A DNA stretch of 22,879 bases from Rathayibacter_A sp036510655 (GCA_036510655.1 DATCDQ010000119.1:1-22879), one strand, 5' to 3'; positions 14,820 through 22,301 are shown, counted from the stretch's first letter. Notes: a model not told the origin generated them from the sequence alone. A program made the numbers and translations.

Positions 14820-15245
14820 ATGCCTCACTCGTATCTCGACGACTTCCGGCAGCTCGTGCCGCGCCACCTCGGGCGGGCGTGGAGCGAAGCCGACGGAATC
14901 CCCGCGGCCGAATTAGCGCGGCTGCTGCAGCAGCATCCGTTCGCCGTGCCCCGGGCGCTGCGCGAGTTCTATCAGGCGGTCGGCCGCTGTGACGACCTGA
15001 TGGAGGCGCAGAACTTCTTCTGGGACCCCGACGAACTCGAGATCGAAGGTGGCTATCTGCTGTTCCTCGACGAGGAGAGCGAAGCCGCCAACTGGGGGTT
15101 CCCGCTCAACAGCCTCGACGACACTGATCCGGTCGTGTGGCAACGCGTCAACATCGACCCGCCGGTGTGGAGCAGCGAGAAAGCGCTGTTCAGCATGTTC
15201 GTCGAGGACATGTTCGACTGGGCATTCAACGACGACGCACAGTAG
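14820..15245 (+). CDS. SMI1/KNR4 (SUKH)-like protein
   Basis: The 141-aa acidic protein has the SUKH order of features. An early helix leads to HPFAVPRALREFYQAVG (the family's LP-x-x-L-x-x-FY-x-x-x-G pattern), then an acidic GGYLLFLDEESEAANWGFPL and a final helix, VEDMFDWAFN. SUKH proteins include many toxin immunity proteins, but stand-alone housekeeping members are common and no toxin gene is present here. It starts 2 bp after the acyl-CoA ligase stop with no separate ribosome site, so translation is probably coupled. Confidence 0.6.
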   Translation: MPHSYLDDFRQLVPRHLGRAWSEADGIPAAELARLLQQHPFAVPRALREFYQAVGRCDDLMEAQNFFWDPDELEIEGGYLLFLDEESEAANWGFPLNSLDDTDPVVWQRVNIDPPVWSSEKALFSMFVEDMFDWAFNDDAQ

Positions 15246-15278
15246 TCACATAGCCGATAACAACCAACCACGAACTAT

Positions 15279-15302
15279 TTAAACGGAGTAGGCTGCGTTT
15301 AA
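15279..15302 (+). promoter_or_regulatory. Palindrome around a putative -10 box upstream of ctaD
   Basis: TTAAACG (15279-15285) and CGTTTAA (15296-15302) form an inverted repeat. The 10-nt gap contains TAGGCT (15289-15294), which fits the -10 boxes of the neighbouring genes. The arrangement looks like an operator covering the ctaD promoter. The start codon lies about 77 nt downstream. Confidence 0.45.
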
Positions 15303-15378
15303 GTTGCCCCGTGGGACCAGCAGACGACGACTCATCGAGCCGTGCAGACACCCGCCCGGCCCACGAGGAGGTTTGCAC

Positions 15379-17091
15379 ATGACGTCGACGGTGTCGCTCC
15401 GAGAGCCGGTAGCGCCGCCGCCCGGAATCTCGCCGTCTGTGGAGCGCAAGGGCAACATTCTGGTCAATTGGATGACCTCGACGGATCACAAGACGATCGG
15501 GTACATGTATCTGATCACCTCCTTCGTGTATTTCTGTATCGGCGGTGTGATGGCGCTGATCATGCGTGCACAGTTGTTCGAGCCTGGCCTTGAGGTCGTG
15601 CAGACGCGGGAGCAGTACAACCAACTGTTCACGATGCACGGCACGATCATGTTGTTGATGTTCGCGACGCCGCTGTTCGCCGGCTTCGCCAATGTGATCA
15701 TGCCGTTGCAGATCGGGGCGCCGGATGTCGCGTTCCCCCGGTTGAACGCGTTCGCGTATTGGTTGTATAACTTCGGCAGTCTGATCGCGGTGGCGGGGTT
15801 CTTGACACCGCAGGGTGCCGCCTCGTTCGGGTGGTTCGCGTATCAACCATTGGCCTCGACGACGTTCTCGCCGGGGTTGGGCGGGAATATGTGGTTCCTC
15901 GGGTTGGGGATCAGCGGGTTCGGCACGATCCTGGGCGCGGTGAACTTCATCACCACGATCGTCACGTTGCGGGCACCGGGGATGACCATGTTCCGCATGC
16001 CGATCTTCACCTGGAACTCGCTGATCACGGCCATCATGATTCTGATGGCCTTCCCCGTTCTGGCCGCCGCGCTTTTTGGTGCCGCCGCGGATCGGGTGTT
16101 CGGTGCGCATATCTTCGATGCGGCCAATGGCGGAGCTCTGCTCTGGGAACACATGTTCTGGTTCTTCGGGCATCCGGAGGTCTACATCATCGCCCTGCCC
16201 TTCTTCGGCATCGTCACAGAGGTGTTCCCTGTCTTCAGCCGAAAACCGGTCTTCGGCTACAAAACCCTCGTCTACGCGACCATCGCGATCGCATCATTGT
16301 CGGTCACCGTCTGGGCTCACCACATGTACGCGACAGGCGCGGTACTGCTGCCATTCTTCTCGCTGATGTCCATGCTGATCGCGGTGCCGACCGGGGTGAA
16401 GATCTTCAACTGGATCGGCACGATGTTCCGGGGATCTCTGACCTTCGAGACCCCGATCCTGTGGGCGATCGGATTCTTGGTGACGTTCACCTTCGGCGGC
16501 CTGACCGGGGTGATCCTGGCGTCGCCGCCGCTGGACTTCCACGTCACAGACACGTATTTCGTGGTGGCGCACTTCCACTACGTGGTGTTCGGCACGGTCG
16601 TGTTCGCGATGTTCAGCGGGTTCTACTTCTGGTGGCCGAAGTGGACCGGGAAGATGCTGGGCGAACGGCTGGGCAAGTGGCACTTCTGGCTGCTGTTCAT
16701 CGGCTTCCAGACCACGTTCCTGGTGCAGCACTGGCTCGGCGTGATGGGGATGCCGCGCCGCTACTATACGTATCTGCCGACCGATGGGTTCACCTGGCTG
16801 AACCAGGTCTCCACTATCGGCGCCGCAATCCTGGGGCTGTCGATGATCCCGTTCTTCCTGAACGTGTACATTACGGCGAGATACGCGCCGAAGGTGACCG
16901 TCGACGATCCATGGGGCAACGGCCGTTCGTTGGAGTGGGCGACGAGTTGCCCGCCGCCTCGACACAACTTCACGTCGATTCCGCGCATTCGTAGCGAATC
17001 GCCCGCGTTCGACCTGCATCATCCCGAGGCCGCACAGCGGTTCGGCGTTCCGGTCCGCGTCGGCGGCGATAGCGATAGTGATGGCGAATAA
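15379..17091 (+). CDS. ctaD: Cytochrome c oxidase subunit I (aa3 type)
   Basis: The 570-aa protein has twelve predicted membrane helices and every key residue of a type A1 haem-copper oxidase. H87 and H400 are haem a ligands and H398 the haem a3 ligand. H265, H314 and H315 ligate CuB, with Y269 crosslinked in GHPEVY. The D-channel is D116, N123 (GAPDVAFPRLN) and E267; the K-channel is K341 (VPTGVK). It reduces oxygen to water and pumps protons. ATG at 15379 follows a strong GAGGAGG (15365-15371). It stands apart from the usual ctaC/ctaE/qcr genes, so it may be a second copy. Leu codon use changes sharply near 16030. Confidence 0.97.
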   Translation: MTSTVSLREPVAPPPGISPSVERKGNILVNWMTSTDHKTIGYMYLITSFVYFCIGGVMALIMRAQLFEPGLEVVQTREQYNQLFTMHGTIMLLMFATPLFAGFANVIMPLQIGAPDVAFPRLNAFAYWLYNFGSLIAVAGFLTPQGAASFGWFAYQPLASTTFSPGLGGNMWFLGLGISGFGTILGAVNFITTIVTLRAPGMTMFRMPIFTWNSLITAIMILMAFPVLAAALFGAAADRVFGAHIFDAANGGALLWEHMFWFFGHPEVYIIALPFFGIVTEVFPVFSRKPVFGYKTLVYATIAIASLSVTVWAHHMYATGAVLLPFFSLMSMLIAVPTGVKIFNWIGTMFRGSLTFETPILWAIGFLVTFTFGGLTGVILASPPLDFHVTDTYFVVAHFHYVVFGTVVFAMFSGFYFWWPKWTGKMLGERLGKWHFWLLFIGFQTTFLVQHWLGVMGMPRRYYTYLPTDGFTWLNQVSTIGAAILGLSMIPFFLNVYITARYAPKVTVDDPWGNGRSLEWATSCPPPRHNFTSIPRIRSESPAFDLHHPEAAQRFGVPVRVGGDSDSDGE

Positions 17092-17093
17092 CT

Positions 17094-17366
17094 ATGAGTC
17101 AACGACACCAGCTGGCCATGACATTGGACGAGGCTTCCCGGATCAGCGCCCAATGCGACACCGGCGCGCTTGACACGACGCTTCCCGGCACGCAGAAGCT
17201 GATCGACCAAGCCCACCGCGTGCAACTCGACGCCCACCTGTGGGGCGCCCCGCGGCATGATGCACGACGCAGGAGCGTGTGCAGAGTCATCGTGGTCGGC
17301 TGGCTGTTCCTCGCCGCGTCTCTCTGTGGATTCGCGCTGTCCTTCGCACTGGCCTCGGTGAACTGA
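17094..17366 (+). CDS. Small membrane protein coupled to ctaD, 90 aa
   Basis: ATG at 17094 begins 2 bp after the ctaD stop. The N-terminal ~60 residues are soluble and polar. One membrane helix follows at about residues 66-87 (VIVVGWLFLAASLCGFALSF), leaving almost nothing outside. I do not recognise the family. Its position suggests co-expression with the oxidase subunit, perhaps as an accessory or assembly protein, but nothing in the sequence proves it. It converges with the thioesterase gene, leaving 9 bp. Confidence 0.7.
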   Translation: MSQRHQLAMTLDEASRISAQCDTGALDTTLPGTQKLIDQAHRVQLDAHLWGAPRHDARRRSVCRVIVVGWLFLAASLCGFALSFALASVN

Positions 17367-17375
17367 AAAGGCGGG

Positions 17376-17879
17376 TCACAGGTCGAAGACGAGCAGCGTG
17401 CTGCTGGCCGTCGCGAGCGCGCGACCGGAGGCATCCGTGACGACTGCCTCAGCGAACGCGATGCGCGAGCCCGGCTTGACGACGGTTCCCACGCACGTCA
17501 GTTCGCCGCTGTTCGCATGCACCGGTCGCAGATAGTTGATCTTGATTTCGACGGACGTGTAGCCCTGGCCTTGCGGCAGAGTCGTCTGCACCGCGCAGCC
17601 GACCGCGGAGTCCAGCAGCGTGCAGACCAAGCCGCCGTGCACCGTACCGATGGGGTTGTAAAGCGACTCATCCGGGTCACACACGAACGTGGCCGTGCCG
17701 ATATCCGCCTCGGTCAGCCGCATTAGCATGAGCTCGGCGATCGGCGGTGGCGGAAGGATGCCGTCCCTCAACGCGCGCACGTATTCGAGCCCGCTCATCA
17801 ACGGAATCTGCTGCACTCCGGGTAGCGGATCCTGCCAGCTGACAACGCGCTGTCGTGCGGGAGAAACGGTGTCGGTCAT
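17376..17879 (-). CDS. PaaI-family hotdog thioesterase
   Basis: The 167-aa protein has the hotdog-fold core with NPIGTVHGGLVCTLLDSAVG near residues 75-94, the usual PaaI helix with the conserved HGG. YTSVEIKINYLRPV follows, then AFAEAVVTDASGRALATAS. Members hydrolyse acyl-CoA thioesters, often in aromatic or fatty acid breakdown; the substrate here is unknown. A fadD-type ligase lies 2.5 kb away but not in the same transcription unit. ATG at 17879 has TAGGCT exactly 6 nt upstream and no Shine-Dalgarno. Confidence 0.9.
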   Translation of the reverse strand: MTDTVSPARQRVVSWQDPLPGVQQIPLMSGLEYVRALRDGILPPPPIAELMLMRLTEADIGTATFVCDPDESLYNPIGTVHGGLVCTLLDSAVGCAVQTTLPQGQGYTSVEIKINYLRPVHANSGELTCVGTVVKPGSRIAFAEAVVTDASGRALATASSTLLVFDL

Positions 17880-17885
17880 GCCGAA

Positions 17886-17891
17886 AGCCTA
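17886..17891 (-). promoter_or_regulatory. -10 element (TAGGCT) for the thioesterase gene
   Basis: TAGGCT on the minus strand, then 6 nt, then ATG at 17879. It is the same hexamer as at the acyl-CoA ligase gene and upstream of ctaD. Confidence 0.55.
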
Positions 17892-17952
17892 CGCGTGTGC
17901 CCCCCGGCGCGCCGTGCACGCGGCGCTGGGCGGGCCGTGGCACGATCGGCAG

Positions 17953-18609
17953 ATGAGCTCTTCGTTCCGCGATGCAGACAAGGGTCGCTCCCGGCTGCGC
18001 CTCGCCATCATGATCGTCGTCGGAGCGATCGTCGGCGTCACTGTCGGAGCCACGACGTCGTGGTGGAATGCACCGGTTGCCGGGTGGGCTGCTGCCAGTC
18101 TCGTGTTCATCGTCTGGGTCTGGTTGGTTATCAGCCGGCTCGATTCTGCGGCGTCCCGCCAGCATGCAACGCGCGAAGATCCGGGCAATACGATTAGCGA
18201 ATTCCTGGTTCTCCTGGCCAGCGTCGGCAGCCTCGCCGCGGTCGCGACGCTGCTGATTCACGCCGGCACCGTAGCGGGGGCGCAGAAGGCCGTCGTCGCC
18301 GCACTGGGGCTGGCAAGTGTTGCCCTGTCGTGGGTGCTCATCCACACCCTCTTCACCCTTCGTTACGCGCGCGTTTACTACACGCCGCCGGAGGGCGGGA
18401 TCGATTTCAACAGTCCAGACGAGGATCCACGGTATGTGGACTTCGCCTACCTGGCTTTCGATCTCGGCATGACCTACCAGGTTTCAGACACCAATCTGCG
18501 TACATCGCAACTGCGCGCCATTGTTCTGCGCCACTCGCTGCTGTCGTACATCTTCGGCACCGTCGTGCTCGCAACGACGATCAACCTCGTGGTCGGCCTC
18601 GGTGGCTGA
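17953..18609 (+). CDS. DUF1345 family membrane protein
   Basis: The 218-aa protein has about five hydrophobic segments, at roughly residues 17-35, 39-58, 78-97, 104-122 and near the C terminus. It carries the DUF1345 signature: FTLRYARVYYTPPEGGIDF, then DPRYVDFAYLAFDLGMTYQVSDT, then RHSLLSYIFGTVVLATTINL. The family is common and its function unknown. ATG at 17953 is preceded by CACGAT 6 nt upstream, a weaker version of the local leaderless promoter. The open frame upstream lies opposite the thioesterase gene and is not coding. Confidence 0.92.
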   Translation: MSSSFRDADKGRSRLRLAIMIVVGAIVGVTVGATTSWWNAPVAGWAAASLVFIVWVWLVISRLDSAASRQHATREDPGNTISEFLVLLASVGSLAAVATLLIHAGTVAGAQKAVVAALGLASVALSWVLIHTLFTLRYARVYYTPPEGGIDFNSPDEDPRYVDFAYLAFDLGMTYQVSDTNLRTSQLRAIVLRHSLLSYIFGTVVLATTINLVVGLGG

Positions 18610-18624
18610 GCCTCGGCGGCTGAC

Positions 18625-19536
18625 CTAACGAGCGGCTTCGAGGCGCGCGAGGCGCCGGCGAGCGGCAAGCTCGCCCTGAGTCTGAGGGCCGAGCAGGGAA
18701 CCCGCTCGACGCAGCGCAAACCCGGTTGCAGCGGCAACGGGCAGCCGCACAGGACCGAGCCGCGCCTCATGCAACCCGAGCATGGTCCGGAAGCGGGGCT
18801 CAAGGCTGCTCACAGCACCGGCAAACAGAACACGGTATGACGGCTTCAACACCGTGCGCAACGGCGGGCGTCGCACGAAACGCACCACGTCGTCCACGCG
18901 AGAATCACGGCGCAAGTCACCGGCATCCGCGAAGGCATGCAACTGCGCTTTCAATTCGACGACACTGTGCGGTGGATTCCGAACGCCCATCATTTCACCG
19001 GCTTTCGCCCACTCCTGCACGTAGCGATCGCCACCGCCTGGGATCGGTGCGCCCCACAGTTCGTGGGTCGACAGAAACGCATCGGTGAAGGCGACGTGCA
19101 CCCACGACGCCAGTTCGGGGTCGTTGGCTGCGTAGCGACGCTCTCGTCCATGGCCGTCGATGTACGTGCCGACGATGCGTTCGTGCAGCCGTTTCACCCG
19201 GTCCGAGCCCGCGACCGCCTGGGTCGTGTCACCGTAGCTGACCGTGAAGATCCAGCGGATGGTCCCCGCAAGGCGCGCAAGCGGGTTCTTCTCGTAGTCG
19301 GACCAGTCGTGCACACCGGCCAGCGCACCCGGGTGCAGCGATTGCATCAGCAGCGCACGGATGCCGGCGACCAGGGTCGGCATGCCGCCGTGCACTGCCC
19401 AGACGGCCGACCCGGGGCCGAAGTAGCCGGCGTCCGCGCCGCCTTCGAATGCGCTGATCCACTCCGGAACACCGGTGCGCTGCCCGGAGAGCGTCTCCTG
19501 AAGCCGGGCGCGAATCGGTTCGGTGAGCGCGCTCAT
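18625..19536 (-). CDS. Oxygenase MpaB/DUF2236 family protein
   Basis: The 303-aa protein matches the DUF2236 pattern: FGPGSAVWAVHGGMPTLVAG near residues 39-58, ALLMQSLHPGALAGVHDWSDY near 62-82, and then NPLARLAGTIRWIF and DGHGRERRYAANDPELASW. The conserved His in SLHP and H in VHVAFTDAFL are candidate haem or metal contacts. Relatives include the MpaB' and latex-clearing oxygenases, so a haem oxygenase role is likely by family only. ATG at 19536 overlaps the stop of the upstream gene as ATGA, with GGCAGG before it, implying coupling. Confidence 0.87.
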   Translation of the reverse strand: MSALTEPIRARLQETLSGQRTGVPEWISAFEGGADAGYFGPGSAVWAVHGGMPTLVAGIRALLMQSLHPGALAGVHDWSDYEKNPLARLAGTIRWIFTVSYGDTTQAVAGSDRVKRLHERIVGTYIDGHGRERRYAANDPELASWVHVAFTDAFLSTHELWGAPIPGGGDRYVQEWAKAGEMMGVRNPPHSVVELKAQLHAFADAGDLRRDSRVDDVVRFVRRPPLRTVLKPSYRVLFAGAVSSLEPRFRTMLGLHEARLGPVRLPVAAATGFALRRAGSLLGPQTQGELAARRRLARLEAAR

Positions 19537-19994
19537 CCTGCCGCCTGCTGCGAGTGCCGCCGACCGCGCAGACGACGGATCAGAATCGCCAGAGCGCGCC
19601 AGCCGACCAGCAGGATGCCGAGCACCACGGTTGCAACAATGATGAACGCTAGTGCGGTGCCCTGCCCGCTTACGACGCGCAACAGCATCCCGATGGCGAC
19701 CGTGGACAGCCAGATCACGACCCCCGTGCGCACCAGGGCGAGCGCGCTGTGCCACGCACCGCGGGTGAATAATCCGGCGAGCAGCCAGCCGACCAGCGCG
19801 CCGCCGAGGAACGGCCAGGCCGTCTCTGCAAGACCGGCGACGCTCAGTGCCTCGGCATGGCTGCTACGGCCGGTCGCAACGAATACCAGCACCGCCACGA
19901 CGTCGATTGCGGCAGCCAACCACACGACGGATGCGCGCACGCTGACGCTGTCGCCGCGCTCGACCGTTGTGTCTGCCGCGCTTGAAGTCTCCAT
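19533..19994 (-). CDS. DUF3054-like membrane protein
   Basis: The 153-aa protein has four hydrophobic segments, at about residues 24-42, 58-78, 87-108 and 118-135, and a basic tail (RRLRGRRHSQQ). DVVAVLVFVATGRSSHAEALS and TAWPFLGGALVGWLLAG match the DUF3054 family as I recall it; the function is unknown. ATG at 19994 is chosen because TAGACT lies exactly 6 nt upstream; GTG at 20000 is an alternative. It is translationally coupled to the MpaB-like gene by a 4-bp overlap. Confidence 0.8.
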   Translation of the reverse strand: METSSAADTTVERGDSVSVRASVVWLAAAIDVVAVLVFVATGRSSHAEALSVAGLAETAWPFLGGALVGWLLAGLFTRGAWHSALALVRTGVVIWLSTVAIGMLLRVVSGQGTALAFIIVATVVLGILLVGWRALAILIRRLRGRRHSQQAAG

Positions 19995-20000
19995 GAGCAC

Positions 20001-20006
20001 AGTCTA
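20001..20006 (-). promoter_or_regulatory. -10 element (TAGACT) for the DUF3054-like gene
   Basis: TAGACT, then GTGCTC, then ATG at 19994 on the minus strand. The box overlaps the stop codon of the upstream methyltransferase gene. Confidence 0.55.
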
Positions 20007-21590
20007 GGCAGCGCCGGCCGACCCATCCGTGAGCAGAAACCCTGTGAAGATCAGCTCGCGCACCTGCGGAAGCAATTCGGCTCGCAACGCGCTCTCGCCG
20101 ACCTCTAGTAACTGCGCGAGCGCTGCGCAGATAGCCGCAACCGTCAGTTCGCCATCGCACGCTCCGACGAATGCCGCAAGCGCTGTACCGGCGGGCATTG
20201 CGCGTCCGAAGCCGCCGCCCTGGTGCAGTGTGATCACCGTCGGATCGTCGGCGCCCGGCCAATAGTGGCGTTCCTCGGTCACATCCGGGGCGACGCTCAG
20301 TGTGGCGCTGCCCAGTGCACTGTCGTCGCGAGCGGCGAGCCAGTCGTGTGCACGCAGTGTGGCTGCCAGACGCGCACCGAGGCCGCTCTCGTTGCTGCCG
20401 TGCGTCATCACCTTCTCCAGGCGGCGCAGCGTCGGCGCACCCGTTTTCGGTCTGCGCAATGTCAGGTAGCCGAAGCCGACGGCGCGCACGTCCCGAGCTT
20501 CGAAATCGTCGAGCCAGGCGGAGTACAACCGGTCGAATTCGGCGGTGCCGGCGCGAGTGCCGCCGTCGCGAATCCAGGTTTCTGCATACTCGGCGCAATC
20601 GAGGACCTCGCGCTCGATGACCCAGGCGTCCAGTGCGCTGCCGTCCGCAGCGCAGTCGTTCAGCCAGCCGCCGACGCGCTCGAAGGCCGCCTCATGAACG
20701 TGATACTCCCAGTTACCGAGCAGTTGCGCGATGCCGCCAGGGCGCAGGTGCTGTGCCGCACCCCGAATCACTGCAGCAACCAGCGCATCGCCGGTCATCC
20801 CGCCGTCGCGATATTCGTAAGCGGGAACGCCGGGCGTGCGCGGCGTGATCACGAACGGCGGGTTCGACACGATCTGATCGAACTGCTCGGCATCCACCGG
20901 TTCGAACAGGCTGCCGAGCCTGTACTCGATCGAGTCGATCCCGTTCAGCCGGGCGTTGAACCGTGCTAACTCGAGTGCGCGCTCGGAGGTGTCTGTTGCC
21001 ACGACCCGTCGTGCGTGACGTGACGCATGGAGCGCCTGGATGCCGCATCCGGTACCGAGATCGAGCACGCTGTCGACCGGGTCAGCGATCATCAGCCCGC
21101 TCAACGTCGTCGATGCCCGGCCGATTCCGAGCACATGCCCCTCTGGGATTGCATGACCGAGCGCAAGCTCTCCCAGATCGGACGCGATCCACCACGATCC
21201 GTCGCCACGACTGTCGCTGAAACTGTACGGGCGCAGATCCAGCAGCGGATGCACCGCCTCTCCCCCGCCGTCGATCGCACGCACCTGAATCAACTCAAGC
21301 ATCGCTGCTCCGAGCACGCCGAGCGTGGGCAACGCATCCGCAAGCTCACGCACGGCCACCGGAACGCCGAGCACGAACAGTCGGCCCAGCGTGGCAAGCG
21401 CGCTCGTGCCGCTGCCAAGCGCACGCTTGCGACGGGAGGCTCGGAGCGCGGGCACACGCAGACCGCGGAAAAGGGCTGCCGCCGCCTCGGTGCCCCACAG
21501 CCCATTCAGTGCATCGGTCGTGAAGGAGGCCGCGTGCAGGTCGGCGCGCAGTGAGTCGATCAGATTATCCGCCACCGTGCCATTCAACAC
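20004..21590 (-). CDS. SAM-dependent methyltransferase with N-terminal DUF7059-like domain
   Basis: The 528-aa frame has three parts. Residues 1-150 form an actinobacterial N-terminal domain. About 155-330 is a class I methyltransferase domain, with SAM loop VLDLGTGCGIQALHAS and the catalytic SNPPFVITPR, the NPPF motif of enzymes that methylate N atoms in RNA, DNA or protein (RsmC, TrmN6 and PrmC types). The C-terminal ~150 residues (after SNESGLG) look like a separate fold. The target is unknown. The start is uncertain: GTG at 21590, TTG at 21587 or GTG at 21575. A palindromic operator candidate lies just upstream. Confidence 0.87.
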   Translation of the reverse strand: MLNGTVADNLIDSLRADLHAASFTTDALNGLWGTEAAAALFRGLRVPALRASRRKRALGSGTSALATLGRLFVLGVPVAVRELADALPTLGVLGAAMLELIQVRAIDGGGEAVHPLLDLRPYSFSDSRGDGSWWIASDLGELALGHAIPEGHVLGIGRASTTLSGLMIADPVDSVLDLGTGCGIQALHASRHARRVVATDTSERALELARFNARLNGIDSIEYRLGSLFEPVDAEQFDQIVSNPPFVITPRTPGVPAYEYRDGGMTGDALVAAVIRGAAQHLRPGGIAQLLGNWEYHVHEAAFERVGGWLNDCAADGSALDAWVIEREVLDCAEYAETWIRDGGTRAGTAEFDRLYSAWLDDFEARDVRAVGFGYLTLRRPKTGAPTLRRLEKVMTHGSNESGLGARLAATLRAHDWLAARDDSALGSATLSVAPDVTEERHYWPGADDPTVITLHQGGGFGRAMPAGTALAAFVGACDGELTVAAICAALAQLLEVGESALRAELLPQVRELIFTGFLLTDGSAGAA

Positions 21591-21593
21591 GAC

Positions 21594-21609
21594 CGTACTG
21601 GTCAGTACG
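21594..21609 (-). promoter_or_regulatory. Perfect 16-bp palindrome upstream of the methyltransferase gene
   Basis: CGTACTGACCAGTACG on the minus strand has 7-bp arms and a 2-nt centre. It overlaps TACGGT (21592-21597), a -10-like box just before the gene start. The arrangement suggests a repressor operator, or a hairpin after the stop codon of the 37-aa gene (21624). No T-run follows. Confidence 0.5.
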
Positions 21610-21623
21610 ACAGCGGTGATCCT

Positions 21624-21737
21624 CTACAGCGACGAGGACTTGTTCTGCGCCTTCGCTTTCTTGTCTGCGCGTTTTTCCTTCAGCGTCTTGGACGCCGCTG
21701 TTTTCGCGGAGGATTTCTTAGGCGATTTGTCCGACAT
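21624..21737 (-). CDS. Small Lys/Ser-rich basic protein, 37 aa
   Basis: The frame reads MSDKSPKKSSAKTAASKTLK then EKRADKKAKAQNKSSSL and stops with TAG. A strong Shine-Dalgarno, GAGGGAG, lies 6 nt before ATG at 21737. The low GC of this stretch against its surroundings reflects its Lys codons. Very small Lys-rich proteins of this type (SDK-x-P-KK...SLKEKRA-x-KK-x-K) are common in actinobacteria, with unknown role. The leader can form two hairpins that exclude each other, one of which hides the ribosome site. Confidence 0.75.
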   Translation of the reverse strand: MSDKSPKKSSAKTAASKTLKEKRADKKAKAQNKSSSL

Positions 21738-21743
21738 GGTGGA

Positions 21744-21773
21744 CTCCCTCGGATAGGGAGCCTGAACGGCTCC
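21744..21773 (-). promoter_or_regulatory. Two mutually exclusive leader hairpins before the 37-aa gene
   Basis: In the transcript, GGAGCC pairs with GGCTCC (21757-21773), and CTCCCT pairs with AGGGAG (21744-21760). The two stems share CTCC at 21757-21760, so only one can form at a time. The second stem covers the GAGGGAG ribosome site. The first could alternatively be a weak terminator stem for the upstream YciI gene. Confidence 0.5.
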
Positions 21774-21806
21774 GTACCCGTAACACTACGCGGTTCACGC
21801 TCTGAT

Positions 21807-21836
21807 GCGAGCCGCTTTCAGGCGAGCCGCTTTCAG
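21807..21836. repeat. 15-bp tandem duplication over a stop codon
   Basis: GCGAGCCGCTTTCAG occurs twice end to end (21807-21821, 21822-21836). The copy at 21822-21836 holds the TGA of the YciI gene, so an in-frame second TGA lies five codons downstream. Confidence 0.9.
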
Positions 21837-22165
21837 GGCAACGGCCAGAACTCGCGAACGTCGATCTGACCGAAGCGGGCCATCGGATGCCGGGAGGCGA
21901 TCGCGATCGCCTCTTCCCGACTCTCGCAGTCGATCACATCGAAGCCGGCGATCAGCTCTTTGGTCTCGGCGAACGGCCCATCGGTCGCCACCACCTTGCC
22001 GTCGCGCCGCTTGACTGTAACGGCAGCTTCGCTCGGTCGCAAGCGATCACCGATCACGTGGGCACCGCTTGCGGTGACCTCGGTGAACCACTCTTCGATG
22101 TTGTCCTCTGCCGGCGCATACGGCTCCGCCGTGCTGTCGGTGCAGACCAGAAACAGGAATCTCAT
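21833..22165 (-). CDS. YciI-family protein
   Basis: The 110-aa protein has the PF03795 dimeric alpha/beta barrel fold: MRFLFLVCTDST as the first strand, VIGDRLRPSEAAVTV, and the highly conserved DGPFAETKELIAGFDVIDC, followed by an amphipathic helix (EEAIAIASRHP) and a last strand (IDVREFWP). Such proteins are small stress- or metabolism-linked enzymes of mostly unknown function, often encoded near ECF sigma factors; no sigma factor gene lies inside this window. ATG at 22165 has GAGGAGA 7 nt upstream. Confidence 0.92.
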   Translation of the reverse strand: MRFLFLVCTDSTAEPYAPAEDNIEEWFTEVTASGAHVIGDRLRPSEAAVTVKRRDGKVVATDGPFAETKELIAGFDVIDCESREEAIAIASRHPMARFGQIDVREFWPLP

Positions 22166-22301
22166 GATTGTTCTCCTCGTGTCGATCGAAACGCGATCGC
22201 CCCGTCCGCACCGCTATCGGCACCGACTCACCGGCGATCTCTACTCTGACGTCGAACCGCAGACTGCACAATCGACATTTCGAGAACTTCTTGTGGCGCG
22301 A

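Noticed and set aside
15226..17022. Long minus-strand frames opposite ctaD
   Set aside because: Arg/His/Gln-rich translations with no motif, produced by the codon bias of ctaD.
20223..20969. 248-codon + strand frame opposite the methyltransferase gene
   Set aside because: The minus strand encodes a full SAM domain with NPPF; this frame has no recognisable feature.
22182..22200. CGATCG...CGATCG stem as a gatB terminator
   Set aside because: Each arm is itself a palindrome, there is no T-run, and it lies about 100 bp past the gatB stop.
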